From the NCBI GenBank assembly GCA_030649335.1, contig JAUSLL010000089.1, forward strand, positions 1-64,000: a stretch of DNA of 64,000 nt. Reading direction: 5' to 3'. The position numbers were made by a program, and so were the translations under genes. This DNA is from Parvibaculum sp. GTDB lineage: Bacteria; Pseudomonadota; Alphaproteobacteria; Parvibaculales; Parvibaculaceae. The notes beneath the pieces were generated by a model. It did not search any database. It was not told the origin of the DNA and saw only the letters and a program-made list of their open reading frames with translations. Positions 51,226-62,529 of this stretch are shown one piece after another; positions within the stretch are counted from its first letter, which is position 1; each line of letters opens with the position of its first letter.

Positions 51226-51910
51226 CCCCGCGCAGGAGCGCTGTCGGCAGAAGCTGCAGAACTGCCCAGCCAAGCTGGATAGCGCTCAGCAGCGCAAGGC
51301 GCGGCCAGATATCGCCTTGCCACACGCCGACCATGGCCCCTGTCACGAGCAGATGATCAAGAACGTGAAAAGCGAAGGTCTGCGTGAGACCACCGACGAG
51401 AGCGGCCACCAACGGTGCCTCCCACCACGGAATGCCGCGCATCCAGTCGAAAAAATAGATGCACAGCACCTGACCGGCAAAAAGCGACAAGCCGAGCGCC
51501 AATGCTAGCGGCACGGGCATGATTTCCTGATCGAACGAACCGATAAGCCCCTGGACTAGGGCCCAATAGACACCGCCGCCGATGAGCGCCCAGACAAGCA
51601 TCACAGTCCACAGCGCAAGGCCCGGCCCGTAGCGGCGGCTGGTGAGATTGAGCACAAAATAAACCAGCGGCAAAACGAGGAGACCACGCCCGAGCTTGTG
51701 GCTGCCGACCGCATTTACGAACTCGTCAAAGCGCGTGAGATAAGGCGAGGCACCCGCGGGCTGCACATCGAAAGCCCAATAGACCCCGAGCGCCGACAAC
51801 AATGCTGCCACCGGCACGACAAGACGCCCCAACCCGATAAAAAACCGGCCCACAAGCCCTGCCGGTTTGGGCGGCCCCCGCCGCTCTACACCTTTGTCGA
51901 GCATCAACAC
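51191..51910 (-). CDS. hypothetical multi-pass membrane protein
   Basis: Several TM stretches; 3' end overlaps the convergent phytase-like gene by 35 bp. Confidence 0.7.
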   Translation of the reverse strand: MLMLDKGVERRGPPKPAGLVGRFFIGLGRLVVPVAALLSALGVYWAFDVQPAGASPYLTRFDEFVNAVGSHKLGRGLLVLPLVYFVLNLTSRRYGPGLALWTVMLVWALIGGGVYWALVQGLIGSFDQEIMPVPLALALGLSLFAGQVLCIYFFDWMRGIPWWEAPLVAALVGGLTQTFAFHVLDHLLVTGAMVGVWQGDIWPRLALLSAIQLGWAVLQLLPTALLRGAIRPLSGYGGA

Positions 51911-51955
51911 TCCCCACTACAAGCCGCTGAGACTAGCGTGCACCTTGACGCAAAG

Positions 51956-51986
51956 CAAAACGGGCAGCCCTAAGGCTGCCCGTTTT
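51956..51986 (-). terminator. rpmB terminator
   Basis: AAAACGGGCAGCC-TTA-GGGCTGCCCGTTTT-type hairpin. Confidence 0.85.
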
Positions 51987-52023
51987 AAATCTCATCCGGT
52001 AAACGACCGGTTAGCTCTGACAC

Positions 52024-52326
52024 TCAGGCCGCTTGGGCGGCCGTCGCGGCTTTGGCTTTTTCGATGCTGGTCTTGAGGCGCAGCGCACGGGCCGACAGGT
52101 CCGTCTTGCGGGCTTTGACGAGGAAAGCGTCGAGGCCGCCATTGTGTTCGACCGAGCGCAGAGCATGGGCCGAAATGCGCAAGCTATAACGACCGCCGAG
52201 CACATCGCTCATCAGCGTGACCTGGCAAAGGTTCGGCAGGAACCGGCGCCGCGTCTTGCGGTTGGCATGGCTCACATTGTTGCCGGACATGACGGCCTTG
52301 CCGGTAAGTTCGCAACGACGCGACAT
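52024..52326 (-). CDS. rpmB: 50S ribosomal protein L28
   Basis: [36 protein letters not shown]. Confidence 0.98.
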   Translation of the reverse strand: MSRRCELTGKAVMSGNNVSHANRKTRRRFLPNLCQVTLMSDVLGGRYSLRISAHALRSVEHNGGLDAFLVKARKTDLSARALRLKTSIEKAKAATAAQAA

Positions 52327-52525
52327 GGGATATTCCTTGCAATCAACGGCCTGCAACCGATGAGGGAAACAGGCAAAATGGGTGGGTCGGCCACATCAAG
52401 ACAGACTTGGGGCCAGATCAGGCGGGCACGTATAAAAGGCGGGGGGCAACCAGTCAAGGGGCGGCGGTGCAGAAGCCCCCAAATGGAGACGAAAAACCGC
52501 ACTTCCGCGCCAAAAACACAGAAAC

Positions 52526-53527
52526 TCAGCCTTTGCCCGTTCCAAAGACCAGCCCCAGCAGTTTTTGTGCGGCCAGCGTCGGCGTGGTACGGCCCGCCTT
52601 CACATCCGCCTCAAGGTGGGGAATAAGGCGGGAAGCCTCAGTATTGGCTTTGAGCGAAGTGAGAAGCCCCTCACGAATCTCGGTCCACATCCATGCCTGC
52701 GCCTGCGCCGCGCGGTGGCTTGCGATCTCGCCTGCCCCTTCCAGCGCCTCACGATGGGCGCTGACAGCGGCCCAGATCTCGTCGATGCCTGTACCCTTGA
52801 GAGAGGAGGCCAGCAACACGTCGGGCCGCCAATGGGCGCTCTTGGGCCGCATCAGATGCAGCGCCGATTTATACTCCATAGCCGCACGCTTGGCCGCAGG
52901 CACGAGATCACCGTCCGCCTTGTTGACGATAACAAGATCGGCGAGTTCCATGATGCCGCGTTTGATGCCCTGCAATTCATCGCCGCCGCCGGGCGACAGG
53001 AGCAGCACAAACATATCGACCATATCGGCGACCGCGGTTTCGGACTGACCGACACCGACCGTCTCGATGAGCACGACGTCAAAGCCCGCAGCTTCCGTGA
53101 GCAGCATCGCCTCTCGCGTGCGCCGTGCAACACCGCCGAGCGTGCGGCCCGCAGGCGACGGACGAATGAAAGCGTTGGGGTCGCGCGCCAGAAGTTCCAT
53201 GCGCGTCTTATCGCCAAGAATTGATCCGCCCGTGATCGAGGACGAGGGGTCAATCGCCAGAACCGCCACCCTGAGACCGCGCGCGGTAAGCGACAGACCA
53301 AAGGCTTCAATGAAGGTTGATTTGCCGACACCCGGCGCACCCGACAGGCCGAGCCGGACGGCACGGCCTGTATGAGGCAGCACTCGCGTCAGAAGGTCCT
53401 GCGCCTGCGCCTGATGGTCGGCCCGCGAGCTTTCGACAAGTGTGATGGCGCGCGCTAAAGCGGTGCGTTCACCCTGCAGGACACGGGCCGCCAAAGTGGC
53501 AGGATCGCTCACGCCGCGTCCGCTCAA
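52526..53527 (-). CDS. meaB: methylmalonyl-CoA mutase-associated GTPase MeaB
   Basis: [49 protein letters not shown]. Confidence 0.95.
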   Translation of the reverse strand: MSGRGVSDPATLAARVLQGERTALARAITLVESSRADHQAQAQDLLTRVLPHTGRAVRLGLSGAPGVGKSTFIEAFGLSLTARGLRVAVLAIDPSSSITGGSILGDKTRMELLARDPNAFIRPSPAGRTLGGVARRTREAMLLTEAAGFDVVLIETVGVGQSETAVADMVDMFVLLLSPGGGDELQGIKRGIMELADLVIVNKADGDLVPAAKRAAMEYKSALHLMRPKSAHWRPDVLLASSLKGTGIDEIWAAVSAHREALEGAGEIASHRAAQAQAWMWTEIREGLLTSLKANTEASRLIPHLEADVKAGRTTPTLAAQKLLGLVFGTGKG

Positions 53528-53688
53528 TTGATCCCCCTTCCCGCCATTTGCACATTTTCCTGTTGTCGCCCGACAGGCAGGTCATACTGCGTCGGACGGT
53601 TCGGGCCACCCCAAGTTGAATAAGGGTTTGGCCGCGTGGCGTCCAGACCGATGTGTGAGGGGCGTGGGGGCGCTTGAGGTGGGTTGAG

Positions 53689-54633
53689 ATGGATCTGACA
53701 CACGGATTATGCCGGCTTGCGCAGGCGGGGCTTGTGGGCCTGCTCGCGAGCACCTCATCTGCATACGCAGCAGAACCCGCACAGACGCAAAGCACAAACG
53801 TCGCGCTGGCGCAAAGCGCAGACTCCGCGTCCGTGCAAAGCGACGTCGCGGCAGGCTTCACGATCTATGTCGGCGGCGTCCTATTTGTCGAAGGACATTT
53901 CAAGGCCGAGGTTGCAGGCGACGCCTATCGCCTCAATACCTATATGGAAACCACAGGCCTCGCTCATCGCCTCTACCCTGCGGTTTACAAGCTCATGAGC
54001 ATGGGCCGCATCGCGGGCGAAAGCATCGAGCCTGAGAAATTTGTCTCCGACACGGTTGCGCGCGATGATAAACGCCTCGTGACATTGACCTATGACGACA
54101 TGGGCATGCCGAGCCTCAGCGTCACACCACCCTATGACGAAGATGATATCAAGGAAGTGACGGCTGATCAGCAACGCGCGACGCAAGACCCCGTCAGCGC
54201 CTTCCTGTTGCCTGTGCGCGCAACCGACACGCCCTGCGCACGCACAATCCCGATTTTCGACGGCAAGCGCCGCTTCAATCTCACATTCGCCCATCAGGGC
54301 ACAAAAAAGATTGCACCGCACGACACGTCGGCTCCCGATGGCTGGGGTCCGTCACTCGACACAATCGTTTGCACAATGCACTACGAGGCCATTACGCCGC
54401 CCGCCAAGAAGCGCCGCTTCACCACCGTCCTGCGCCGCAACGACGAGATGAAAATTTGGTTCGCGCCCTTCAATGACGGCCGCGTTTATCTGCCGGTGCG
54501 TTTTGAAATACCGACGCCGCTCGGTGCGGCAGTGATGGAACTGAACGATCTGACTGCCACAAAATCGGCAAGCCTCGGACGGGACGAAAAGTCAGCCCTT
54601 GTTGTCAGCGCGCAAGAGTCCACGCGTTTCTGA
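53689..54633 (+). CDS. DUF3108 domain-containing protein
   Basis: Signal peptide; FTIYVGGVLFVEGHFKAEVAGDAYRLNTYMETTGLAHRLYP and C-terminal VYLPVRFEIPTPLGAAVMEL. Confidence 0.82.
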   Translation: MDLTHGLCRLAQAGLVGLLASTSSAYAAEPAQTQSTNVALAQSADSASVQSDVAAGFTIYVGGVLFVEGHFKAEVAGDAYRLNTYMETTGLAHRLYPAVYKLMSMGRIAGESIEPEKFVSDTVARDDKRLVTLTYDDMGMPSLSVTPPYDEDDIKEVTADQQRATQDPVSAFLLPVRATDTPCARTIPIFDGKRRFNLTFAHQGTKKIAPHDTSAPDGWGPSLDTIVCTMHYEAITPPAKKRRFTTVLRRNDEMKIWFAPFNDGRVYLPVRFEIPTPLGAAVMELNDLTATKSASLGRDEKSALVVSAQESTRF

Positions 54634-54834
54634 AAGAAGATCCGCCAAGCGCAGGATCAGCGGATCATCAGAACGTGTGCCGCTCTGCTGCATATCGAGC
54701 AATAGTTTTTCCAGACGATCGGCCAGCACGGTGTAGTAAGCGGTGGAATCAACGCTCGTCTTAGACTGCACCTTCAGGGCAGCCGCAAAGTCATGGTCGT
54801 CCAGCGGACGCAAATTTTGATCGCGGGCGCTCAT
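54592..54834 (-). CDS. hypothetical protein, 80 aa
   Basis: Compact helical ORF with plausible start; 42-bp convergent overlap with the DUF3108 gene. Confidence 0.55.
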   Translation of the reverse strand: MSARDQNLRPLDDHDFAAALKVQSKTSVDSTAYYTVLADRLEKLLLDMQQSGTRSDDPLILRLADLLSETRGLLRADNKG

Positions 54835-55103
54835 GAAGCACCTCCGTCAGTTGTTGTACCCAGAATTTTAAATCAACTACCGCGCTTGCCCGGGCACCTG
54901 AACACCCCGAACCGCACAGCTATTGTGATCGAACCCGGATGTGACGACGCGCTTCTGCGGAGCATCGTGGGCAAGCTTGCAATTTTTTGCAGGCGCCGGT
55001 CGGGTTGCGACCTGATCAATTCATTTGTGACTGATCATTGCGGCGAGAGTTAGGTCGATAAAGTTAATGATTCAAGTTCAAAAGGCCCAAAAGGGCGCAA
55101 ATG

Positions 55104-55138
55104 CCGCACATATGCACGCTACGTGTGCATATGTGCGG
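55104..55138. repeat. Perfect palindrome, 14-bp arms: CCGCACATATGCAC-GCTACGT-GTGCATATGTGCGG
   Basis: Read directly, between the small hypothetical gene and the methylmalonyl-CoA mutase gene. Confidence 0.95.
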
Positions 55139-55168
55139 ACTGCGTAATCCGTAAGCAGATAATAAAAA

Positions 55169-57325
55169 TCAGGCGGAAGCGCTACGTTTCTCACGAATAA
55201 GATGGAGAATATCGGCGGCCGCTGCAGGAATGTTCGTACCCGGTCCAAAAATCGCCGAGGCCCCTGCTTTTTTCAAAAACTCATAATCCTGCTGCGGAAT
55301 CACGCCGCCGCAAATGATGAGAATATCGCCTGCACCTTGTTTCTTCAATTCTTCCGCAAGCGTCGGAACAAGCGTTTTATGTCCTGCGGCCAATGACGAA
55401 ATGCCGATCACATGAACGTCGTTTTCGATAGCGTCGCGCGCGGCTTCTTCCGGTGTCTGGAACAAGGGTCCTACGTCCACGTCGAAACCAAGATCGGCAA
55501 ATGCGGTGGCGATCACTTTGGCGCCACGGTCATGTCCGTCCTGCCCCATCTTGACGACGAGCATACGCGGACGGCGGCCTTCGGCTTCGGCGAAAGCTTC
55601 GATGTCTTTCTGGATCTGCATGAAACCGGCATCCCCTTCATAGGCCTGACCATAGACGCCGGAAATGGATTTGATCTCGGCACGGTGACGGCCAAAGACT
55701 TTTTCCATCGCGTCTGAAATTTCTCCAACGCTGGCGCGTGCCCGCGCGGCCACAACCGCAAGCGCCAGCACATTGCCCGTACCGCGCGCGCCTTCGGTCA
55801 GCGCTTCAAGCGCCGCCTGACATTTGGCTTCATCGCGGGTTGCCCGCATTTTCTGCAAACGGGCGACCTGCGACTGACGCACTTCATCATTGTCGATGTC
55901 GCGGATGTCGAGATGGTCTTCTTTGGCAGGCTTATATTTATTGACGCCGACAATGACTTCCTCACCACGGTCGATGCGGGCCTGCTTGCGGGCGGCCGCT
56001 TCTTCGATCTTGAGCTTGGGCATGCCGCTTTCGACAGCCTTGGTCATGCCGCCCAGCTCTTCGACTTCTTCCATCAGCTTCCACGCTTCGCTGGCCAGCG
56101 AATGAGTGAGGCTTTCAATGTAATAAGAGCCGCCGAGCGGATCGATGACATTGGTCACACCCGTCTCGTGCTGGATGACGAGCTGCGTATTACGCGCGAT
56201 ACGGGCGGAAAATTCCGTCGGAAGCGCAATCGCTTCATCCAGCGCATTGGTGTGCAACGACTGGGTGCCGCCAAGCACAGCGGCGAGCGCCTCGATGGTG
56301 GTGCGGATGACGTTGTTATACGGATCCTGTTCGGTGAGCGAGACACCCGACGTCTGGCAATGGGTGCGCAGCATCAGGGATTTGGGATCTTTCGCACCGA
56401 AATCCGACATGACGCGCGACCAGAGAAGACGCGCGGCGCGCAGCTTTGCCACTTCCATGAAGAAATTCATGCCGATAGCAAAGAAGAACGACAGACGCGG
56501 CGCGAACTCGTCCACATCAAGACCGGCCTGCAGCGCGGCGCGCACATATTCGCGACCGTCGGCAATGGTGAACGCCAGCTCCTGCAACTGCGTCGCGCCC
56601 GCTTCCTGCATGTGATAGCCGGAAATCGAGATCGTATTGAACTTCGGCATGTGCTCGGAACAATAGCCGATGATGTCGGCAATGATGCGCATGGAAGGTA
56701 CAGGCGGATAGATATAGGTGTTGCGCACCATGAACTCTTTGAGAATGTCGTTCTGGATGGTGCCTGCGAGCTTGTCCTGCGAGACGCCCTGTTCTTCAGC
56801 CGCCACGATGTAGTTGGCAAGGATGGGAATGACCGCGCCGTTCATGGTCATCGACACGGACATTTCATCAAGCGGTATCTGGTCGAAGAGAATTTTCATA
56901 TCCTCGACACTGTCGATTGCGACACCCGCTTTGCCGACGTCGCCGACAACGCGCGGATGGTCGCTGTCATAGCCGCGATGGGTCGCAAGATCGAAGGCAA
57001 CCGACAGGCCCTTCTGGCCGCCGGCGAGATTACGGCGATAGAAGGCATTGGATTCTTCAGCTGTCGAGAAGCCCGCATATTGGCGGATAGTCCAGGGACG
57101 GCCCGCATACATGGTCGTCTGCGGCCCGCGCGTGAAAGGTGCAAAGCCCGGCATCGTGTCGGCGTTAAAGCCCTCGCCTGCAAGACGTTCAAGATCGGCG
57201 GCTGTATAGAGCGGCTTGACGTCAATGCCTTCGGGCGTTTTCCAGACGAGCGAGCCGACACCGGCACCTTTGGTCTGCTTGTCGACCGCCGCTTCCCAAT
57301 CCTTGACGCTCTTGCTATCGGCCAT
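55169..57325 (-). CDS. scpA: methylmalonyl-CoA mutase
   Basis: [65 protein letters not shown]12-binding [24 protein letters not shown]. Start refined to [10 protein letters not shown]. Confidence 0.97.
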   Translation of the reverse strand: MADSKSVKDWEAAVDKQTKGAGVGSLVWKTPEGIDVKPLYTAADLERLAGEGFNADTMPGFAPFTRGPQTTMYAGRPWTIRQYAGFSTAEESNAFYRRNLAGGQKGLSVAFDLATHRGYDSDHPRVVGDVGKAGVAIDSVEDMKILFDQIPLDEMSVSMTMNGAVIPILANYIVAAEEQGVSQDKLAGTIQNDILKEFMVRNTYIYPPVPSMRIIADIIGYCSEHMPKFNTISISGYHMQEAGATQLQELAFTIADGREYVRAALQAGLDVDEFAPRLSFFFAIGMNFFMEVAKLRAARLLWSRVMSDFGAKDPKSLMLRTHCQTSGVSLTEQDPYNNVIRTTIEALAAVLGGTQSLHTNALDEAIALPTEFSARIARNTQLVIQHETGVTNVIDPLGGSYYIESLTHSLASEAWKLMEEVEELGGMTKAVESGMPKLKIEEAAARKQARIDRGEEVIVGVNKYKPAKEDHLDIRDIDNDEVRQSQVARLQKMRATRDEAKCQAALEALTEGARGTGNVLALAVVAARARASVGEISDAMEKVFGRHRAEIKSISGVYGQAYEGDAGFMQIQKDIEAFAEAEGRRPRMLVVKMGQDGHDRGAKVIATAFADLGFDVDVGPLFQTPEEAARDAIENDVHVIGISSLAAGHKTLVPTLAEELKKQGAGDILIICGGVIPQQDYEFLKKAGASAIFGPGTNIPAAAADILHLIREKRSASA

Positions 57326-57668
57326 GACGCTCTCTCTCAACTCGCAATTTCGGTCACCAGCCCGCACGCAACCTGCGCGGGCCAACCACCCTTTTAAAAT
57401 CGCGCGGAGTATCGGAGAGATGGACAAACGCGTCAAACATCGCCGCCGCCATAGCGCCGCATTATCCGCAAACACGCCATTCCCTTGCGTCACAAACGAC
57501 GCTCCCGACCGCGGCGAAGGCGAGAAATCGGTCGGCCATGTCGCAACTTGGCTTGCAGCGGCACAAAATTAACAACACCATGGCGCAAATTCGCGCCGCG
57601 CGCTCTCCCATGGGGCCCATCTTCGACGCGGTTAAATAAAACTAGATGTACCCGAGGGACCAACACCC

Positions 57669-58370
57669 ATGATGAAAAGCTGCCGAAATGACATGTTTAC
57701 CCGCCTTTTTTCGGCCCGCAGCGGCATTTTACTGCTGACCCTCGGCAGTTTGACACTAACGGCCTGCTCCAGCGGTGGCGGCCACCGCCGCGGTGAAGAT
57801 GGCCGCCCCATTCCCACTGCCCGCGAACTCGATCCGGCAGGTACGCAATATTCCGACACCATGGACCAAGCCGCCGCCGGCGATTGCTCTGATGGAACTG
57901 TCGCCGTACTCACTTGCTATGCCTATCGCGGCCACGGCTATGAAGGCGCGCAAACGGCCCTCGGTCTTTGCCAAACCCAAAATAAAAACGCGACCGAAGG
58001 GGTGACCTGGCTCAGGCGCGCCGCCAACAGCGGCTGGCCGGATGCCCAAAAGGCGCTTGTCGGCCTCTATCTCAAAGGCGAAGGCGTGGCAGCTGACAAG
58101 ATCGAGGCAGGCAAATGGGCCCAACTTTACCGCAAAAACCCCTCGCTCCTCTCGCTGGGCGTCCAACCCGACAAAAAAATCGCTGAGCAGGTCCGGTCCG
58201 AGCTAACCCAATCGGAACGGATCGAGGCAAGCCTGCGGGCGGACCAGTGGAATGCTGAATTCTGGAAGCCGCAAACGGCCCTGGATTCGCGGACAGCCGC
58301 CATTTGTTACCTCGCCCCGCGCCGCACCCGTGGTCAGGGAACCGTCGTGAATACGACGGAAACCTACTGA
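57669..58370 (+). CDS. Sel1-repeat lipoprotein
   Basis: Lipobox LTLTAC; AANSGWPDAQKALVGLYLKGEGV Sel1-like repeat. Confidence 0.75.
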   Translation: MMKSCRNDMFTRLFSARSGILLLTLGSLTLTACSSGGGHRRGEDGRPIPTARELDPAGTQYSDTMDQAAAGDCSDGTVAVLTCYAYRGHGYEGAQTALGLCQTQNKNATEGVTWLRRAANSGWPDAQKALVGLYLKGEGVAADKIEAGKWAQLYRKNPSLLSLGVQPDKKIAEQVRSELTQSERIEASLRADQWNAEFWKPQTALDSRTAAICYLAPRRTRGQGTVVNTTETY

Positions 58371-58504
58371 CGCCACACTTCGGACACCCTGCCTAAGTTG
58401 CATTACTGACAGCTTTTTCAGGGAAAATTTACTCCCCTACCTGACAATAAGCGTCAGGGAATCCCGGCAGCACAAGAGCTGGATGCGACCGGGGGGAGGA
58501 GCCG

Positions 58505-60754
58505 ATGGCGATTACACAGGCCCATCGAGACCAGATCGAACTTGAAGCTCTCAAGTCCGTCATGCGGAGCTTTGTCACCGTTCCGCTGCTCTATCCGACC
58601 GTCTGCGGCCTAATTGCCCTCAATCTGCCCTCGACCTACAGCACCAATATCATTCTCCTATGGTGGTTGGCGCTTGCGGCGACGCAGATCGAATATGTGT
58701 TCTACCAGAACCGCTTTTTCAAACGGGCAACAGACAATGCTGACGTCTGGACCAAAAGCAGCGCCATCCGCCATGCTCTGATGAACACGGTCTGGATCGG
58801 CATGGTTCCCTTGTTCTGGGCCGAAGGCGAGGATGTGCAGAACCTCGGCCTCGTGCTCATACAGGTCATCCATTGCCTGATCGCGAGCCTGCTCGCCGCG
58901 CCGCGCCGCACGAACATGTTTGCCTGCACGCTGCCTGTCATCGCCTCTGCCATGATCGGCTCTTTTGCGGGTGGCACACCCATTTTCATGGTGCTCGCCG
59001 GCGCTCTGTTGCTGACCTACGCTTTCCTTGTTCGCATGGGCGCACAGTCGCGTCAGCTGTTTGAAAACCAGTGGGAGTTAAGTCTCCGCAATCAGGACCT
59101 CATCAGCGAACTTTCGCGCCGCGAAGAACGGTTCCGCGCGCTGGTCGACAACGCCTTTGACGGCATCGTCGTCACAGACGCCGACCAAATCATCACCTAT
59201 GCCTCTCCCTCTGTACGTTCCATCGGCATGACGCCGGAAAATATGGTCGGACGTACTGCCTTGTCATTTTTACCGGCAAGCGAGATCAAACAGATTTTGA
59301 CCACGCTCGATGAAAATGAAGGGCAGACGCCGCGAGGCAAGAATGTCGAGTTTCACACCAAAGGTCCGGACGGCAAAGCCCATTGGTTTGAAAGTTCCAT
59401 CACCGACCTCAGATCCAATCCGAGCATCGGCGGCTTCGTCCTCAACATGCGCGATATCACCGAGCGCAAGCGGAGCCAAATGGAACTCATCAACCAGTCG
59501 CGCGTGCTCGAAGCTCTCGCCACCGGCGCCCCCATCGACCATGTGATGGAACTCGTGGCGCAAGGCGCGGAACAGGGAAACCCTGATTCCAACGTGGTGA
59601 TCTATCTCGCCGACGATAAGCTCAATCTCACCGTTTGTGCCTCGCCCAGCTTTCCTGAGCATTTCAAACAAGCCATCTCTGATTTCTGGGACAATAACAA
59701 AACCAAAGCCTTCGGCGATGCTGTGTCACGCGAAGAGGGCTTGCTGGTGATGGAAGATCTTCTGGATTACACCGACCAGCCCGACGTCATCGCCTTTGCT
59801 ACAGCCTATGGCGTACGCGCTTTGTGGATGCAGCGTTTTAAGGCGGCCGACACCAGTGGCGGCACAGGCTCCATCGCCGTCTATCTCAAAGAGCCCCGCA
59901 AACCGAGTAAATGGGAAGCGTCATATCTGCAAGGCACAGCGCAACTTGCTTCTATCGCTGTCAACCGCCGCCGCGCTGAACATAATCTGCGCGAAGCGAC
60001 CCACAATGCCGAGCTTGCCAACCGTGCCAAGACCAAATTCCTGGCCAATATGAGCCACGAGCTGCGCACCCCCCTCAACGCCATCATCGGCTTTTCCGAC
60101 ATTATGAAGAGCGAACTCTTCGGCGCATTGGGTTCTGCCCGCTACACCGAATATGCCAAGGACATCAATGACAGCGGCGCGCATCTGCTGAACGTGATCG
60201 ACGACATTCTCGACATTTCCAAAATCGAGGCCGGTCGCTATCAGCTTGAAGAAAGCGACATGGACCTTGATGAGTGCATGCGCTGGTCCGTCGAGATGGT
60301 GCGCCCGCGCACGGCAGAAAAAAGCCTCACCATCACGCTCGATATTGCCCCGGACCTGCCCGCGATCAATGCCGACCGCCGCGCCATCCGTCAGATCATG
60401 CTGAACCTTCTGTCCAACGCGTCCAAATTCACCCCGGAATTCGGCACCATCACCCTTGCCGCGCATGTGAAGCGTAATGGTACGCTGCACATCAGCGTTG
60501 CAGATACAGGCATCGGTATTCCCGCCGACAAACTCAAAGTGGTGCTCGAACCCTTCGGGCAAGTGGACGATACGAACGCACGCCAGCATGGCGGTACAGG
60601 ACTCGGCCTCTCCATCACCAAAGCACTCGTCGAACTGCACGATGGAAAATTCTGGCTCGAAAGCAATCTCGGCCATGGCACCACGGCAATCATGACCCTG
60701 CCGCCCCAGCGCCTGAGCGATGTCAAATTCGCAAAAAAGGCCGCCGCGGACTGA
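58505..60754 (+). CDS. PAS/GAF hybrid membrane sensor histidine kinase
   Basis: N-terminal TM helices, PAS (FRALVDNAFDGIVVTDADQIITYASPSVRSIG), HisKA (MSHELRTPLNAIIGFSDIM), HATPase (GTGLGLSITKALVELHDG). Confidence 0.94.
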   Translation: MAITQAHRDQIELEALKSVMRSFVTVPLLYPTVCGLIALNLPSTYSTNIILLWWLALAATQIEYVFYQNRFFKRATDNADVWTKSSAIRHALMNTVWIGMVPLFWAEGEDVQNLGLVLIQVIHCLIASLLAAPRRTNMFACTLPVIASAMIGSFAGGTPIFMVLAGALLLTYAFLVRMGAQSRQLFENQWELSLRNQDLISELSRREERFRALVDNAFDGIVVTDADQIITYASPSVRSIGMTPENMVGRTALSFLPASEIKQILTTLDENEGQTPRGKNVEFHTKGPDGKAHWFESSITDLRSNPSIGGFVLNMRDITERKRSQMELINQSRVLEALATGAPIDHVMELVAQGAEQGNPDSNVVIYLADDKLNLTVCASPSFPEHFKQAISDFWDNNKTKAFGDAVSREEGLLVMEDLLDYTDQPDVIAFATAYGVRALWMQRFKAADTSGGTGSIAVYLKEPRKPSKWEASYLQGTAQLASIAVNRRRAEHNLREATHNAELANRAKTKFLANMSHELRTPLNAIIGFSDIMKSELFGALGSARYTEYAKDINDSGAHLLNVIDDILDISKIEAGRYQLEESDMDLDECMRWSVEMVRPRTAEKSLTITLDIAPDLPAINADRRAIRQIMLNLLSNASKFTPEFGTITLAAHVKRNGTLHISVADTGIGIPADKLKVVLEPFGQVDDTNARQHGGTGLGLSITKALVELHDGKFWLESNLGHGTTAIMTLPPQRLSDVKFAKKAAAD

Positions 60755-60804
60755 TCCGCAGACGGCCTCTCTTCTTTTCACTTCAGGACAAAACCCTGCG
60801 GCGT

Positions 60805-62097
60805 TTATTCCGCCGCCTTGGCAGATTTGTTCGATCCCATATAGCCGAACAGGTGTCCGCCCACTTTGCGGATCTGTATCTCTTCCGCACCTTCCGTGAT
60901 GCGATAGCGGCGGTGATGGCGATAGATGTGCTCAAACGGCTTGTGCCGTGAATAACCGATGGCGCCATGCACCTGAATGGCAAGATCGGCCGCCTGACAA
61001 ACAAGGCGGTTTGCGCGGTAATTGCACATCGACACTTTGTCGGAGAGATACTTCGCCACATCAGGCTTCGACATCTGATCCATCTGCCATGCGGTCTTGT
61101 AAACAAGATTGCGCACCATCTCGCATTCAGTATGCGCCTCAACAAGCGGAAACTGGATCGCCTGATTGGACGCCAGCGGCTTGCCGAAAGGTTTGCGGTG
61201 ACGCGCGTAATCGACGCTTTCATCAATGCAATACTGAGCAGCGCCAACACCGGACGCGGCCTGACGGATGCGGTTTTCATGCACAAAATGCTGCGCGAGT
61301 TCAAGCCCGCGCTCGACGTCGCCCAGATGCTCGCCTTCGGGAATCCAGACATTGGTGAAGGAGACGCGCGGATGGTCGGTCGGCATGTTGAAGGTCCAGA
61401 GATATTCCTCGATCTTCACGCCCGGCGCATCGCAAGGGACAATGAAACAACCGATGCCGAGCGCATCACCGTCTTTGCCCGAGACACGCGCGAACACGAA
61501 ATCATGTGTCGCCACATGCATACCCGTGTTCCACATTTTCTGACCGTTGATGAGCCAGCCATCCACACCGTCGCGCTTTTCGCGCACCGCACGCGTTTCC
61601 ATCCATGTGGCATCCGAACCGTGATCGGGCTCGGTGAGGCCAAAGGCAATGCGCGTGGTGCCATTGAGGCCACCCTTAATAAACTTTTCCTGCTGCGCAG
61701 GCGTGCCGAAATCGCGGAACATCAACACGGTCGGAAAATTGCCGACAATGGATGACTCGTTCTGTAAATCATTGTGAAGGCCAAGACCCTTATGTGCGAG
61801 ATGCTCGCGGATCACAGCCATCGCCAGATTGCTACCGTCCTGACCGCCGTATTCCTTGGGCAGACCGAAGCGTAGATGACCGGCCTTGTCGGCAAGCTTA
61901 CGCATCTGGCCGAGCAACTCTTCCCAGTCGTGACGCGGCAAGCCCTGATTGTCCCAGTCAGTGCGCGCGTGTTCGCGACGGTGATCAAAAAAGCGCTCGT
62001 TATCGTCTTTGGCCTGAAGCGGCTTGATTTCTTTCTCGATGAAAGCATCCAGCACCGCAAGATAGTCGGTAATGTCCTTCGGCATATTGAAGTCCAT
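60805..62097 (-). CDS. acyl-CoA dehydrogenase family protein
   Basis: AFGLTEPDHGSDATWMETRA, QVHGAIGYSRHKPFEHIYRHHRRYRITEGAEEIQI. Confidence 0.92.
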   Translation of the reverse strand: MDFNMPKDITDYLAVLDAFIEKEIKPLQAKDDNERFFDHRREHARTDWDNQGLPRHDWEELLGQMRKLADKAGHLRFGLPKEYGGQDGSNLAMAVIREHLAHKGLGLHNDLQNESSIVGNFPTVLMFRDFGTPAQQEKFIKGGLNGTTRIAFGLTEPDHGSDATWMETRAVREKRDGVDGWLINGQKMWNTGMHVATHDFVFARVSGKDGDALGIGCFIVPCDAPGVKIEEYLWTFNMPTDHPRVSFTNVWIPEGEHLGDVERGLELAQHFVHENRIRQAASGVGAAQYCIDESVDYARHRKPFGKPLASNQAIQFPLVEAHTECEMVRNLVYKTAWQMDQMSKPDVAKYLSDKVSMCNYRANRLVCQAADLAIQVHGAIGYSRHKPFEHIYRHHRRYRITEGAEEIQIRKVGGHLFGYMGSNKSAKAAE

Positions 62098-62529
62098 TTG
62101 GCAGTCCTCCCTTTTCAGTTTCTGAGTTTCAGTTTGGTGATTTTTATGGCCCGCGCCGCCATCTGTTAGATGCGTCGCAGGACCGGAATTGCTGTGTCAG
62201 ATATCTCCCGCGCGCGAGAGTGCCTCAGTTTGTGAGAGAGCGACAAGCGCTTCCACGACCTTCCCTTGGGGAAGTAGGGCGGATTTTTTTACGATACGGC
62301 GGATAAGGGGGCAGACCACCATAGAGAGTGTCGGCCCGTTGCCCCGACCCGTTAAGATTTTCGGAAAATTAACAATCTCTATGGGTAACGCGCTGAAAAA
62401 CCACAAGATTTAGCCGTGAACGAAGGGCGAAGACAGGCCCATCAGCGATTCGGTCCCGCTTCGTTCGGTTAATATTCCAGAGGCTTGCGGAGGTGTCGTT
62501 AAGAATTGGGAGAGTCTAGATGTTGAGGT

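Noticed and set aside
55913-57397. Plus-strand 494-aa ORF opposite methylmalonyl-CoA mutase
   Set aside because: Antisense shadow ORF in a GC-rich gene; His/Arg-rich and featureless.
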